Part shown: in pieces, positions 7,881-17,404 of the stretch
Layout: each line of letters starts with the position of its first letter
How positions within the stretch are numbered: position 1 is the first letter of the stretch
Source: an uncultured Alphaproteobacteria bacterium
Lineage (GTDB): Bacteria > Pseudomonadota > Alphaproteobacteria > CAAGCB01 > CAG-977
Assembly: GCA_944393745.1 (NCBI GenBank)
Contig: CALYBD010000012.1
Coordinates: forward strand, 1-54,896
Reading direction: 5' to 3'
DNA: 54,896 bases
Notes under the pieces: model-generated
Database searches by the model: none
What the model saw: the letters and a program-made list of their open reading frames with translations, nothing else
What the model was told of the DNA's origin: nothing
Program-made: the position numbers and the translations under genes

Positions 7881-10030
7881 CAATCCTGTGCGCGACGAAC
7901 AGAGCTGATGCCGGGACTGGCACGCAATGCCGCCATAATATCGCTGAGATGACGGACATCGTGCACTTCGACATCAACGGTTAAATCAAAAAAGCCGGGC
8001 GTTCTTTCCAAAATATTCAAATTGGCAATGTTGCCGTGATTTTTCGCAATAACGTTTGACAAGGTTCCCAAACTGCCCGGCTGATTAACCAATACAATAC
8101 GCAATCGCGAAATATGGCTTTCGGCGGAAGTGACTTCTTCATTCCATGAAACGTCCAGCCAGCGTTCGGGTTCGGCGGCAAATTTTTCCAACGTCACACA
8201 GTCAATCGTGTGAATGGTAACCCCTTTCCCCGTTGTCACAATACCGACAATTCTGTCGCCCGGCAGCGGATGGCAGCATTTTGCAAAATTAATTGCCATT
8301 CCGGGGATCAGACCGTTAATGGGGCTTTGTTTTTTGTTGTCCGTTTTGTCGCCGATTTTTTTTGCTCCCCGTTTAATCGCATCGACAACGCGTACAAATC
8401 TGGATTTATGTCCCGGAAATACGGATTCCACAACATCGGAAGCCTGAATGGTGCCTTCTCCGACAGAAGCAATCAAATCTTCGACTGTCGCCTGTTTGAA
8501 ATTTGTCAGCACGTTTTCCAAACTTTTGTCCGAATACTCATACCCCTCGGCTTTATAAGAACGCTGCAACATCTGACGGCCGACTTCCAGGTACTGTTCG
8601 CGTCTTTGCGCGCGCACAAAACGCCTGATGGCGGCGCGTGCCTTGCCGGTTACGGCAAAACGTTCCCATTCGGGCGAAGGCGTCTGCGTCTTGGACGTCA
8701 GAATTTCAACCTGATCACCGTTTGTCAACACTGTACGCAACGGGCGAATTTTACCGTTGATTTTAACGCCGACGCATCTGTTGCCGACCCCGGAATGAAC
8801 GGCATAAGCAAAATCAATTGCCGTTGCGTTTTTCGGTAAAGTGATCAAGTCTCCTTTCGGTGAAAAACAAAACACCTGATCCTGGTACATTTCCATTTTG
8901 GTATGTTCCAGAAATTCTTCGGGATTATCGGATTGTTCCATAATATCCAGTAATTCCCGCAGCCAGGCGAACTGTCGCCCGTCGGTTTTGTAATCACCCT
9001 GTTTGTAACGCCAGTGTGCCGCCAGACCGATTTCGGCGATATCATGCATTTCCTGTGTGCGGATCTGAATTTCGATTCTGTGTTTTTCGGGACCGATCAC
9101 ACCGGTATGCAGAGATTTATAGCCGTTCGGTTTCGGCGTGGATATGTAATCTTTGTAACGTCCGGGCACCATCGGATATTTGGTATGAATGATCCCCAAA
9201 ACGTGATAGCAATCCGCAACCGTCGGAACGATAATACGAAAAGCCATAATGTCCGAAAGTTGTTCAAACGTGGCATTTTGGCGTTGCATTTTTCGCCAGA
9301 TGGAATAAGGCGATTTTTCCCGTCCCGTTACTTCGCATTGCAGACCGGAATCTTTTAAATCGTCTTTTAATGCTTTGATAATGCGTTCAACCAGATCTCC
9401 GCCCTGTTCGCGCAGGAAAGACAAACGGACATTGATTGATTCGTAGGCTTCCGGATATAATTCTTTAAACGCCAATTCTTCAAGTTCGTTTTTCATCTCC
9501 TGCATGCCGATGCGTTCGGCCAAAGGAGCATAAATTTCCATTGTTTCACGGGCGATCCGCTGGCGTTTTTCCGGATTTTTATGATATTGCAGCGTGCGCA
9601 TATTATGCACGCGATCCGCCAACTTGACCAATAAAACGCGGATATCTTCCGACATTGCCAGCAAAAGCTTGCGGAAATTTTCGGCTTGTTTGGTTTGATC
9701 GGACTGCAGCTGAATGCGGCTGAGTTTTGTAACGCCTTCGACCAATTTGGCGACTTCTTCGCCGAACATTTGTTTGATATCGTCATAAGACGCGGCCGTG
9801 TCTTCTATCGTATCATGCAACAAAGCCGTTACGATCGAAGCATAATCCAGTTTATATTCGGTCAAAATGCCGGCGACTTCGACAGGGTGAGAAAAATACG
9901 GATCCCCCGATGCACGTTTTTGCGAACCGTGCATTTTTACAGCAAAGACATATGCCCTGTCCAATCCTTCTTCGTCAACATCGGGATCATAGGACCGGAC
10001 ACGTTCCACCAGTTCAAACTGCCTGAGCAT
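7880..10030 (-). CDS. Bifunctional (p)ppGpp synthetase/hydrolase (Rel/SpoT)
   Basis: This is the stringent-response enzyme that makes and breaks (p)ppGpp. The 716-residue protein has the complete long-RSH layout. The HD hydrolase domain carries LLHDTIED (H72-D73). The synthetase domain contains GREKSPYSIWRKM, the synthetase R-x-K-x-x-x-S-I-x-x-K type motif. It is followed by a TGS domain (ITLPKNATAIDFAYAVH), a conserved-cysteine region (KCCHPLPGD) and a C-terminal ACT domain. An intact HD motif means hydrolase activity is expected, as in the single Rel of most Alphaproteobacteria. It lies 35 bp downstream of rpoZ, as is common in this class. Confidence 0.95.
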   Translation of the reverse strand: MLRQFELVERVRSYDPDVDEEGLDRAYVFAVKMHGSQKRASGDPYFSHPVEVAGILTEYKLDYASIVTALLHDTIEDTAASYDDIKQMFGEEVAKLVEGVTKLSRIQLQSDQTKQAENFRKLLLAMSEDIRVLLVKLADRVHNMRTLQYHKNPEKRQRIARETMEIYAPLAERIGMQEMKNELEELAFKELYPEAYESINVRLSFLREQGGDLVERIIKALKDDLKDSGLQCEVTGREKSPYSIWRKMQRQNATFEQLSDIMAFRIIVPTVADCYHVLGIIHTKYPMVPGRYKDYISTPKPNGYKSLHTGVIGPEKHRIEIQIRTQEMHDIAEIGLAAHWRYKQGDYKTDGRQFAWLRELLDIMEQSDNPEEFLEHTKMEMYQDQVFCFSPKGDLITLPKNATAIDFAYAVHSGVGNRCVGVKINGKIRPLRTVLTNGDQVEILTSKTQTPSPEWERFAVTGKARAAIRRFVRAQRREQYLEVGRQMLQRSYKAEGYEYSDKSLENVLTNFKQATVEDLIASVGEGTIQASDVVESVFPGHKSRFVRVVDAIKRGAKKIGDKTDNKKQSPINGLIPGMAINFAKCCHPLPGDRIVGIVTTGKGVTIHTIDCVTLEKFAAEPERWLDVSWNEEVTSAESHISRLRIVLVNQPGSLGTLSNVIAKNHGNIANLNILERTPGFFDLTVDVEVHDVRHLSDIMAALRASPGISSVRRAQD

Positions 10031-10065
10031 AACGGCCTGCCCCTTTTAAACGAAAGAGCCGGAAT

Positions 10066-10437
10066 TTATTCTTCGGTAACTTCAAAGGAACCGGCCTGTT
10101 CAACGGCGGCTTCCGTATCATTAATATAGGAAAATTCCGTTTCCAAAGCAGCCAGTTCGGCATCGGCGGCTTTCATATTTTCTTCTTCGTCCGCGGGGAC
10201 TTCGTCTTCTTTGACGAATTTCTGCATGCCGGTCACCAACGTATTTTCCAGATCGTTCAGATTGATCGTTTCTTCGGCGATTTCACGCAGAGCAATCACG
10301 GGATTTTTATCGCGATCCTGTTCAACGGTCAACGCAGCGCCGGCGCTGATATTTTTTGCGCGCTGAGCTGCCAGTAAAACCAATTCAAAGCGGTTGGGAA
10401 CCTTTAAAACACAGTCTTCTACGGTAACGCGAGCCAT
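10066..10437 (-). CDS. rpoZ: RNA polymerase omega subunit
   Basis: Omega assists assembly of RNA polymerase by folding the beta' C-terminus. The 123-residue protein starts MARVTVEDC and contains [19 protein letters not shown] and [11 protein letters not shown], which are diagnostic. An upstream in-frame start would add eleven residues, but MARVTVED is the family N-terminus. The acidic tail after the core ([10 protein letters not shown] and beyond) is longer than in E. coli and typical of Alphaproteobacteria. The gene heads the core cluster; the divergent NYN gene starts 215 bp away. Confidence 0.95.
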   Translation of the reverse strand: MARVTVEDCVLKVPNRFELVLLAAQRAKNISAGAALTVEQDRDKNPVIALREIAEETINLNDLENTLVTGMQKFVKEDEVPADEEENMKAADAELAALETEFSYINDTEAAVEQAGSFEVTEE

Positions 10438-10577
10438 TTTTTTTACTTTCAAAATCAAGAGTGTACACAAATACCTTAAGGATTATTGTTATATCGTTAA
10501 TTTGCAAAAAAAAGCAAGTCTATTCTTTGTAAAAAGCGGTTATTTTTTTAGTTTAAGCGCCTGGAAATAAAATCAGC

Positions 10578-10606
10578 TTGGCAGAACGGGAAATTAGATT
10601 TATCCT
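10578..10606 (+). promoter_or_regulatory. Sigma-70-type promoter for the NYN gene
   Basis: A -35 box TTGGCA (10578-10583) and a -10 box TATCCT (10601-10606) are separated by 17 bp. The expected start is about 40 bp before the GAAAGGA ribosome-binding site and the ATG at 10652. Confidence 0.6.
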
Positions 10607-10651
10607 AAAAGACGGTTAAAAAAAATATATATTTTTGAAAGGATTACGTTA

Positions 10652-11278
10652 ATGCGTTGCTATGCAGGTGAAAAGATCGCTTTGTTTATTGACGGTTCCA
10701 ACTTATATGCCGCCGCCAGAGCTTTGGGATTTGATATTGACTATAAAAAGCTTTTGGATTTCTTTTCGACCAAAGGGCGGTTGATTCGCGCTTTTTATTA
10801 TACGGCTTTGGTCGAAGATCAGGAATATTCTCCGATCCGTCCGCTGGTGGATTGGCTGGATTACAACGGTTATACCATGGTTACCAAACCGACAAAGGAA
10901 TTTACGGACGCGATGGGACGTCGGAAAATCAAAGGAAACATGGATATTGAACTGGCCGTTGATTTAATGGAAATGGCGGAAAGCATTGACCATGCCATTT
11001 TGTTTTCCGGCGACGGCGATTTTCGCAGTCTGGTTGAGGCCGTTCAACGCAAAGGCGTGCGCGTCACCGTGGTGTCTACCGTTCAGTCGCAGCCGCCGAT
11101 GGTTGCCGATGAACTGCGGCGTCAGGCCGATCATTTTACGGATTTGTCTGATTTGGCTCAGAATATTTCAAGGGATCCGCAACCTTCAAAAGGCGAACCG
11201 GATTTTTCAAAAGCACAATCTATTTTATTCAGTGAAGTAGATACGACTCTTGATGAAAAAACAGATTATGTCCCCTGA
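10652..11278 (+). CDS. NYN domain (LabA/DUF88-like) protein
   Basis: NYN domains are PIN-like folds predicted to act as metal-dependent ribonucleases. The 208-residue protein has the LabA-type pattern: ALFIDGSNLYAAARALG near the start, GNMDIELAVDLMEMA in the middle, and ILFSGDGDFRSLVEAVQRKG. Together these supply the acidic residues of the active site. A disordered polar tail of about 40 residues follows. The start has a good GAAAGGA ribosome-binding site. The next gene overlaps its 3' end, so the two are co-transcribed. Homologues are frequent next to rpoZ in Alphaproteobacteria; the target RNA is not known to me. Confidence 0.85.
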   Translation: MRCYAGEKIALFIDGSNLYAAARALGFDIDYKKLLDFFSTKGRLIRAFYYTALVEDQEYSPIRPLVDWLDYNGYTMVTKPTKEFTDAMGRRKIKGNMDIELAVDLMEMAESIDHAILFSGDGDFRSLVEAVQRKGVRVTVVSTVQSQPPMVADELRRQADHFTDLSDLAQNISRDPQPSKGEPDFSKAQSILFSEVDTTLDEKTDYVP

Positions 11279-11921
11279 TTTTGTCTGTCCCGGGAAAGAC
11301 TGCCGTTTATGCCCGCGTCTGGCGGCGTTTTTGGATAAAAACAGACAGAAATATCCGGATTTTTTCAATGCGCCCGTTCCTTCGCTGGGGGATTTAAGCG
11401 CCGAACTGCTGATTGTCGGACTGGCGCCGGGGTTAAAAGGCGCCAACCGTACGGGGCGGCCGTTCACGGGGGATTTTGCCGGTAATCTGCTGTATGGTTG
11501 TCTGCATGATTTCGGTTTTTTAAGCGGCGTATATCAGGCGCGTCCCGATGATGGCGTCTGCCTGATTAACGCCCGACTGACCAATGCCGTGCGCTGTGTT
11601 CCGCCGGAAAACCTGCCGACCGGTGAAGAAGTACGCACATGCGGATATTTTCTGGCCGACGAAATTAATGCCATGCCCGATTTGAAAGTTATTCTGGTGC
11701 TGGGCGGACTGGCACATAATGCTGTTTTATCCGTTCTGGGGCAAAAAAAATCGGCTTTTAAATTTGCTCATAACGCCTTACATACTCTGACTTGGAACGG
11801 ACGACAGATTAAGCTTTTGGATTCGTATCATTCGTCACGCTATAACGTCAACACCGGCAAGCTGACGCCGGAAATGTTTACGGCGGTGTTCCGAAAATTA
11901 AAAGAACTGATCAAAAACTAA
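11253..11921 (+). CDS. Uracil-DNA glycosylase, family 5 (UdgB-like)
   Basis: This enzyme removes uracil and other damaged bases from DNA. The 222-residue protein has N-terminal cysteines C-P-G-K-D-C-R-L-C-P, expected to bind an iron-sulphur cluster with later cysteines near AVRCVPPENL. Motif A reads GLAPGLKGANRTGRPFTGD, the family 5 form in which the catalytic aspartate of other families is replaced. The C-terminal motif is SYHSSRYNVNTG. The start at 11253 lies inside the end of the NYN gene; ATG 11268 is an alternative. It meets htpX convergently with a four-base overlap. Confidence 0.88.
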   Translation: MKKQIMSPDFVCPGKDCRLCPRLAAFLDKNRQKYPDFFNAPVPSLGDLSAELLIVGLAPGLKGANRTGRPFTGDFAGNLLYGCLHDFGFLSGVYQARPDDGVCLINARLTNAVRCVPPENLPTGEEVRTCGYFLADEINAMPDLKVILVLGGLAHNAVLSVLGQKKSAFKFAHNALHTLTWNGRQIKLLDSYHSSRYNVNTGKLTPEMFTAVFRKLKELIKN

Positions 11922-12883
11922 TCCCACGGGGATTTTTTTGAAGAAACCGAACCGAACAGTCCGCCGGACGACGGGGTCGGTTTTTTTTCGGGCGGATCAG
12001 AAGGCGTAATCCCGCCGGATAAAGCCTTAATCCGTGCAGACAAAGGCGGGTGTGTTGAAAATAATTCCATAAAAGACGGCAGATCAACGATCCCGAATGC
12101 TTTCATTTCGGAAGGCAGAGGTCTGATATCTGCCGATCCCAAAGCCTTTAATGCCTCAATCATATCCTGCGGACTGCCCAGCAATTCCGCCGCACCGGCA
12201 TCTGCACGGTATTCGCGGTGACGGGAAAAAGCGCAGGCGATAAGGCTGGCCAAAATACCGAAAATGACTTCAAAAATCTGCACGGTAAAGTAATAACCGA
12301 TGCCTGCGGGACGCCTTTCTTCGTTTTCGTTCTTATTCGAATTTAAAAATATGGCCGCCACGCGGGCAAAGAAAAAGACAAACGTGTTTAAAATGCCTTG
12401 AACCAAAGTCATTGTCACCATATCGCCGTTTTTGACATGCGACATTTCATGTGCCAAAACCGCACGTATCTGAGCACGTGTCATCGACTGCAATAATCCC
12501 GTTGATACGGCAACCAAAGCTTCATCTCTGAACGCCCCTGTGGCAAAAGCATTCGCGGATCCCGGATAAATGGCGACTTCCGGCATTTTCACGCCGGCCG
12601 TTTCGGATAATTCGCCCACAATTTGCAATAGCCAGGCTTCTTCCTGCGTTTGAGGATTTGTAATGGTTTTGGCGCCGGTTGACATTTTGGCAATTGATTT
12701 TGACATCATCAAGGAAATCAACGATCCCGTAAAACCGAATATCGCCGAAAATATTAACAACTGTGTATAATCAATGCCTTCTGCCGTCAGCCATCTGTCA
12801 ACACCGAACACACGCAGCAAAAAGCCGATTGTCAGCAAAACAACGAAATTAACGCACAGAAACAATCCGATTCTTTTAATCAT
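11918..12883 (-). CDS. htpX: Membrane zinc protease HtpX
   Basis: HtpX is an inner-membrane M48 protease for damaged membrane proteins. The 321-residue protein begins MIKRIGLFL with two N-terminal transmembrane helices. It carries the zinc motif HEMSHVKNGD, two more membrane segments, and the third-ligand region SRHREYRADAGAA. The short C-terminal tail (GGLFGSVSSKKSPWD) is usual. The start overlaps the MFS stop (ATGA), so the gene is coupled to the transporter. A longer frame exists but would extend into the MFS gene. Confidence 0.93.
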   Translation of the reverse strand: MIKRIGLFLCVNFVVLLTIGFLLRVFGVDRWLTAEGIDYTQLLIFSAIFGFTGSLISLMMSKSIAKMSTGAKTITNPQTQEEAWLLQIVGELSETAGVKMPEVAIYPGSANAFATGAFRDEALVAVSTGLLQSMTRAQIRAVLAHEMSHVKNGDMVTMTLVQGILNTFVFFFARVAAIFLNSNKNENEERRPAGIGYYFTVQIFEVIFGILASLIACAFSRHREYRADAGAAELLGSPQDMIEALKALGSADIRPLPSEMKAFGIVDLPSFMELFSTHPPLSARIKALSGGITPSDPPEKKPTPSSGGLFGSVSSKKSPWD

Positions 12884-14280
12884 GCTTTCTTTTCCTCCCG
12901 GGTGTTTTTCTTTTGCAGCGATATGGATTTTATAATAAAAATCAGACATAAAAGAGCAAATCCCACCCCACAATATAAAGCAAAATGATACGATGACAGC
13001 AAAGCTTCTTTTGCCGCCGTTCCCTGATCCGTCAAATAATTTTTGTATGTTTCAAATATCCCGACGGAAATAACGCTGCCCACGGCTATCCCCGTATTGC
13101 GGAACAAAGATAAAATACCGCTGGCCATACCGGTGCTGTCTTTTGGGGTTGCGTTCAGAATGGCCGTATTGACGGACGGTTGGAAAAAGGCGTTTCCGAC
13201 TCCCATCACAATTTGCATAACGACCAGCGCTGCCAAAGGGGTTGTTTGGTCTGCAGTCGTAAATAAAAGCAGTCCGGTTCCCAGCAAAAGCATACCGAAG
13301 ATCATTCTTTTTTGCGGATTTAATGTTCCGGTTGTTACGGCGGTAATCAGATAAAACAACGAAAACGGCAAAATCAAAAGCCCCGTTAAAGAGGCCGAAT
13401 TTTCCAATACGCCCTGAGAATAAAACGGAAACAGAATCGTATTGGGATACATGGCCAGATAAGAAACCATCAACGCCAGATTTCCGAACAAAAAGGCCGG
13501 AGAAACAAACAAATCGAAACTGACCAGCGGAGCTTTTGTCTTATTTTCGTGACGCACAAAGAAAAACAGGCAAAAAACGACCGGCAAAAGCGAAATAGCG
13601 CTTTGTACGGAAAGTATTCCCCACGAAGGCGTTTCGGCAATCATAAACAGCAAAGAAGCAACACCGGCCATTAAAAGCAGCGTTCCCGTGACGTCTATCG
13701 GCATTTTTTTCAGCACATGACCGGCCGGAATAACGCGCGCGGCCAGAAAAACCGCCGTAAAAGAAATCAAACAGCTGGGCAAAAATATGGCGCGCCAGGA
13801 AAAAGCTTCAATCAAAAATCCGCTGATGGAAGGCGCCGTCATGCCCGCCAGATGGGTTACGGCTCCGATAAATCCCAAAGCTTTTCCGCGCTGTCTGCCT
13901 TTAAATATCGACGAAACGATACTGAATGAATTGGAAATTAATATGGAACCGCCCAGCCCCTGCACGGTTCTGGCAAACAACAGCATAAAGAAATTTATCG
14001 AAAAATAAGACAGGCAGGCTCCCGTTCCGAAAATCAAAAAACCGCATGTATATAATTTTCTGCAATTAACCATATCTCCCAGCCGGCCGAAAAACGTCAA
14101 CAGACTGGTTAAAACGATTTGATATGACAACATCACCCATTGGACGGTAGAAACGGGCAGATCAAAGGTTTGTGATATATTGTACAACGCAATGTTGACG
14201 GAAGAGAAATCCAACATTCCGATAAAATTGCCCAAAGAGGTTACCCAGAAAATAACCCATTTAATTGATCCGGACCGCAT
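12880..14280 (-). CDS. MFS transporter, DHA2 drug:proton antiporter type
   Basis: This 466-residue integral membrane protein has about 14 hydrophobic segments. The N-terminal GMLDFSSVNIALYNI carries the aspartate-containing motif D1 of DHA2 exporters (QacA/EmrB group). GRLGDMVNCRKLY is motif A, and FARTVQGLGGSI is motif B with its arginine. No signal for a particular drug can be read from the sequence. It follows the PIG-L gene by 11 bp with a GGGGA ribosome-binding site and overlaps htpX, so the three form an operon. No partner periplasmic adaptor is present, so export may stop at the periplasm. Confidence 0.85.
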   Translation of the reverse strand: MRSGSIKWVIFWVTSLGNFIGMLDFSSVNIALYNISQTFDLPVSTVQWVMLSYQIVLTSLLTFFGRLGDMVNCRKLYTCGFLIFGTGACLSYFSINFFMLLFARTVQGLGGSILISNSFSIVSSIFKGRQRGKALGFIGAVTHLAGMTAPSISGFLIEAFSWRAIFLPSCLISFTAVFLAARVIPAGHVLKKMPIDVTGTLLLMAGVASLLFMIAETPSWGILSVQSAISLLPVVFCLFFFVRHENKTKAPLVSFDLFVSPAFLFGNLALMVSYLAMYPNTILFPFYSQGVLENSASLTGLLILPFSLFYLITAVTTGTLNPQKRMIFGMLLLGTGLLLFTTADQTTPLAALVVMQIVMGVGNAFFQPSVNTAILNATPKDSTGMASGILSLFRNTGIAVGSVISVGIFETYKNYLTDQGTAAKEALLSSYHFALYCGVGFALLCLIFIIKSISLQKKNTREEKKA

Positions 14281-14291
14281 TTTTCCCCGCT

Positions 14292-14984
14292 TTATGGCTT
14301 TTCAATCAAAAAGTCTTCTTCATAAGCGATGTGATGACGCAGACCGCGATAATGATTCAAACCCAAAATACGGGACGCATAATCAATATTTTTGATTTGA
14401 GAATGATATAAATTAATCAGCCGTTCTTTTTCTTTTACAACGTCTGAAATATCAATGTAATGCGTCGGCGCCGCCAATGTATTCCATATTTCATAATATA
14501 CAACACGTCCCGTAAACGGATAAGTACGACATAACCGTTTAAACAGGCAGCTGACGGCGATATGATCTTTATGAAAATCCATCGGGTGCGGCATCAGGAT
14601 ATAGTCATATCCTTTGAAATCCAATGTTGCAAAATCCCGAAAACAATCAATCAGTTTTCCGTCTTCCACGTCCAGCATTTTAAAACTTTTGACGGCATAA
14701 TGCGACATGACTTCCTGAAATTCTTTTTTACGGATTTCAATCATTTCCGACGGTTTCACGGCCGAATCACCGTATCGTCCGTCCGTCAGCAACACAACAT
14801 CGCATTGCGAACCGTATTTTAATAAAAATCCTCCGCAGCCGATCGTTTCGTCATCTGCATGAGGCGCCAGCAGCAAAAAACGATCGGACGGTTTGATCTG
14901 CCACGGTTGAGCCTTTTTACAATCCGGCAGTTCATAACCGTAAATTTTCTTTTTGAACCATAATTTTATTTTTCGCAGTCCCAT
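14292..14984 (-). CDS. PIG-L family zinc-dependent deacetylase
   Basis: PIG-L enzymes remove N-acetyl groups from sugars and related compounds. The 230-residue protein has LLAPHADDETIGCGG, giving the zinc ligands His and Asp and the catalytic Asp, then RKKEF, and PHPMDFHKDHIAVS with the third zinc ligand region. The start at 14984 has GGGAG seven bases upstream. An open frame extends 24 codons further, without a better site. There is no signal peptide, so it is probably cytoplasmic. The substrate is unknown; the operon with an exporter could indicate modification of an exported glycoconjugate, which is inference. Confidence 0.88.
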   Translation of the reverse strand: MGLRKIKLWFKKKIYGYELPDCKKAQPWQIKPSDRFLLLAPHADDETIGCGGFLLKYGSQCDVVLLTDGRYGDSAVKPSEMIEIRKKEFQEVMSHYAVKSFKMLDVEDGKLIDCFRDFATLDFKGYDYILMPHPMDFHKDHIAVSCLFKRLCRTYPFTGRVVYYEIWNTLAAPTHYIDISDVVKEKERLINLYHSQIKNIDYASRILGLNHYRGLRHHIAYEEDFLIEKP

Positions 14985-15120
14985 TTTACTTCTCCCGTAT
15001 CTTTGGGCAGGGTAATTCCGATTGAACGAAAAATCAAAAGTTTTTCCAGTTTTCAATAAAGGCTTAATTTTTTCAACCTATGCTAAATTTTAGTTCGGAC
15101 AAATTGAAAGGTTTAAAAAT

Positions 15121-15978
15121 ATGAAAAAACTTTTATTCGCAACGGTTTTTACCCTGGCGGCGTTTTCAGCCCAGGCGCAGGAGCAGGAACAAACAACCGC
15201 CTATCCGTCATCAACGAATACTTATGCGGATATCACCAACCCCTTTTATATTCCGGAAAGAGGCTTTATGGCGGATTCAAAACTGTCTTATTCCCGGGTA
15301 AAATTGGACGCGTCCATCAACGCGCCGCGCCGCCAGTCGGGATACCGTTTTTTAAAAAATGCCAAGAATTTTGAATTATCTGAAACCTTGACATACGGTA
15401 TTACCGGCACATGGGCCGTTTACGGAACATTTGCTTACGATTGGACGAAAAAAGAAGGAGCCGCTTCTTTCCGCGACTGGTCGTGGACGATCGGGACAAA
15501 AGTCAATACGATTGACGAAGCCTGGCGCGTACAAATCGGTGCAGACGTAACACGCACGGATTATACAAAATGGAAAGGCGTCATTAATGAGGATCAAAAA
15601 GACACACACCTGTATTTAATGGCCGGAACAGAAACAGGAGCAAATGTCTTTGCCTACACGCGGGTTGACTATCACAATATTGATTACGGCAATGACCAGC
15701 AGTATGACGAATTTAATGTGGCTGCGGCCCTGCACATTCTGGCCGGGCGCCAGACGACAGCCGATGTCGGTCTGCGTTTTACATGGGATACGCTGGATCA
15801 TATCCGTAACAAAGATCTGACATTTTTTGCCGGCGGTTATATGAATATTTATCGAAATGTGGCGCTGGGCATTACGGCTGATTATACGTTGGCCAGCTCT
15901 AATAATATCAAAGAGCCCTATTCTCCGGATAATCAGGGAACATATACGCTGGGCTTTAATGTTAAGTATGAATTTTAA
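15121..15978 (+). CDS. Outer-membrane beta-barrel protein
   Basis: The 285-residue precursor has a signal peptide (MKKLLFATVFTLAAFSAQAQ). The mature region alternates polar and hydrophobic residues in repeated strands such as LYLMAGTETGANVFAYTRVDY. It closes with GFNVKYEF, a terminal phenylalanine signature for BAM-dependent insertion. It probably forms a small barrel of 10-12 strands. I cannot assign a ligand. The ribosome-binding site is AAAGG, and a strong terminator follows directly, so it is monocistronic. TATGCT or TAAATT at 15079-15089 may be its -10 region, but no convincing -35 is seen. Confidence 0.85.
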   Translation: MKKLLFATVFTLAAFSAQAQEQEQTTAYPSSTNTYADITNPFYIPERGFMADSKLSYSRVKLDASINAPRRQSGYRFLKNAKNFELSETLTYGITGTWAVYGTFAYDWTKKEGAASFRDWSWTIGTKVNTIDEAWRVQIGADVTRTDYTKWKGVINEDQKDTHLYLMAGTETGANVFAYTRVDYHNIDYGNDQQYDEFNVAAALHILAGRQTTADVGLRFTWDTLDHIRNKDLTFFAGGYMNIYRNVALGITADYTLASSNNIKEPYSPDNQGTYTLGFNVKYEF

Positions 15979-15994
15979 CTTATTGATCTTTAAT

Positions 15995-16023
15995 AAAAAG
16001 GCGGCAAAAAAAGCCGCCTTTTT
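15995..16023 (+). terminator. Intrinsic terminator of the outer-membrane barrel gene
   Basis: The stem AAAAAGGCGGC pairs perfectly with GCCGCCTTTTT around an A-rich loop, ending in a T run. Confidence 0.9.
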
Positions 16024-16172
16024 CAGTGTTTGTTTTCTTTCTTAACGGCCGGATCCGAATAAAAAAGCTTTACGCTTTTTATGCTGTTTGGACAGCGTTT
16101 TTCAAAACGCCCTTCCCTTTCCCATAAAACACAAACCTTATAAAGAAAGAAGAAAAATCCGATCGTTATAAA

Positions 16173-16198
16173 AACGGGCGGTTAATTCCCGCCCGTTA
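16173..16198 (-). terminator. Terminator downstream of the 393-residue unknown gene
   Basis: The stem ACGGGCGG/CCGCCCGT, read on the minus strand, is followed by TTTTTAT. It lies a few bases after the stop codon at 16205. Confidence 0.75.
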
Positions 16199-16204
16199 AA
16201 AGCT

Positions 16205-17386
16205 TCACCTGTCGTTATTTTTCAGTTTCTTTTCCAGTGACCTCATTTTATTTAAACGCTGCTGAGTTTCGGTACGTTTCTGAATATCGGTCAGCCGGGA
16301 AAAAACGCTTCTTTTTCCATTAAAGTTTTTATCCTGCTTTTGTTTTTGAGCCATGTAGGCGGCCATGGTTCTTTCTACGGATTTGTCGATTATTTTCAGT
16401 ATCAGCGAATCCGCGCTTTTGGTTTCTTCCGCATTTTTCAATCGATTCAGCCGTCTCATCAACTTCAATTCCGTTTTTGTCGGCGGTTCAATCATTTCAA
16501 CGGCCTTTTCATGACGGGCAATATCCTGTTGCATACTTTCAGGGGTTAAAGGCGTTTTGTTCATCTTGTCAATTTCTTTATAAACCCTGTAAGAAGAAGA
16601 ATCATAATATATAACACCGTCTTCCAACAGAACTTTTTTCTGTCCTTCCGGTCGTGCCTTTCCTTCACTATTAATAGACCAGTTGTCGTCCATATAATGT
16701 TTCAACAATCTGTTGTCAGAAGAAATTTTTTGCAAATCATCAACTTTTTTCAGCAGATCATCGTTACGAATCCAACGACCGTCTTCTTCCAATCGGGAAC
16801 GTACGGAGCTTTTCTTTCTTAACGTTTCCAACTTTTTAATTTTTTTCAAATCGCTTTTATAGCCTTCACGATTTTTAATTTCGGTTAAACGCTTGGAAAA
16901 GGATTTTTCATCGGACTGACGCAAATTCAGCTTGTCCATAACAAAATGACGGCTGGCTCCGTAAGCTCTGGCAGACAAAGCGACCACCGCCATTGCGGCA
17001 GGCAGAGTTCCTAACGTTGCCTTACCTGCAATTTTTCCCAGTTTGGTATTGGCTACGGTTTTATTAATGACCATCATTTTTTCCAAAAATGACGGCGGTT
17101 CGATCAATTCCAACTGTTTGGTCGCAAATTCCTTATATTTCGGCAGATTTTTATCCAGATCCGCACGAACGGAATGACCGAACAAATCCGATACGTTGGA
17201 ACGCCCGCCGATCGTCATTTTACAGTCGCCGGATAAATAAGATTCCAGTACTTCATTATTGCCGCGGCTTATATTTTCATAACGCTGCGTAAAACCCAGC
17301 TGTCCCTTCCCTTCCGCAAAATCGGAAAACAACCCGTCAAAAAAACCATTCCGACTGAGAAGATATAATGCTGCAATGTTTGTCAT
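16205..17386 (-). CDS. Uncharacterised 393-residue protein, helical and charged
   Basis: I recognise no family. The N-terminal 100 residues include ALYLLSRNGFFDGLF. A hydrophobic stretch at about residues 120-140 (KATLGTLPAAMAVVALSARAYG) could be one membrane helix or an amphipathic hairpin. The rest is lysine/arginine-rich and predicted helical, ending in KKLKNNDR. There is no signal peptide. It starts 18 bp after the stop of the 118-residue gene, with AAAGGAAAGGGG upstream, so the two share a transcript. The basic tail resembles the tails of the peptidase family near 43-49 kb and of the 796-residue protein at 51.6 kb. A secreted or cytosolic scaffold role is possible but unproven. Confidence 0.75.
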   Translation of the reverse strand: MTNIAALYLLSRNGFFDGLFSDFAEGKGQLGFTQRYENISRGNNEVLESYLSGDCKMTIGGRSNVSDLFGHSVRADLDKNLPKYKEFATKQLELIEPPSFLEKMMVINKTVANTKLGKIAGKATLGTLPAAMAVVALSARAYGASRHFVMDKLNLRQSDEKSFSKRLTEIKNREGYKSDLKKIKKLETLRKKSSVRSRLEEDGRWIRNDDLLKKVDDLQKISSDNRLLKHYMDDNWSINSEGKARPEGQKKVLLEDGVIYYDSSSYRVYKEIDKMNKTPLTPESMQQDIARHEKAVEMIEPPTKTELKLMRRLNRLKNAEETKSADSLILKIIDKSVERTMAAYMAQKQKQDKNFNGKRSVFSRLTDIQKRTETQQRLNKMRSLEKKLKNNDR

Positions 17387-17404
17387 CAGCCAACCCCTTT
17401 CCTT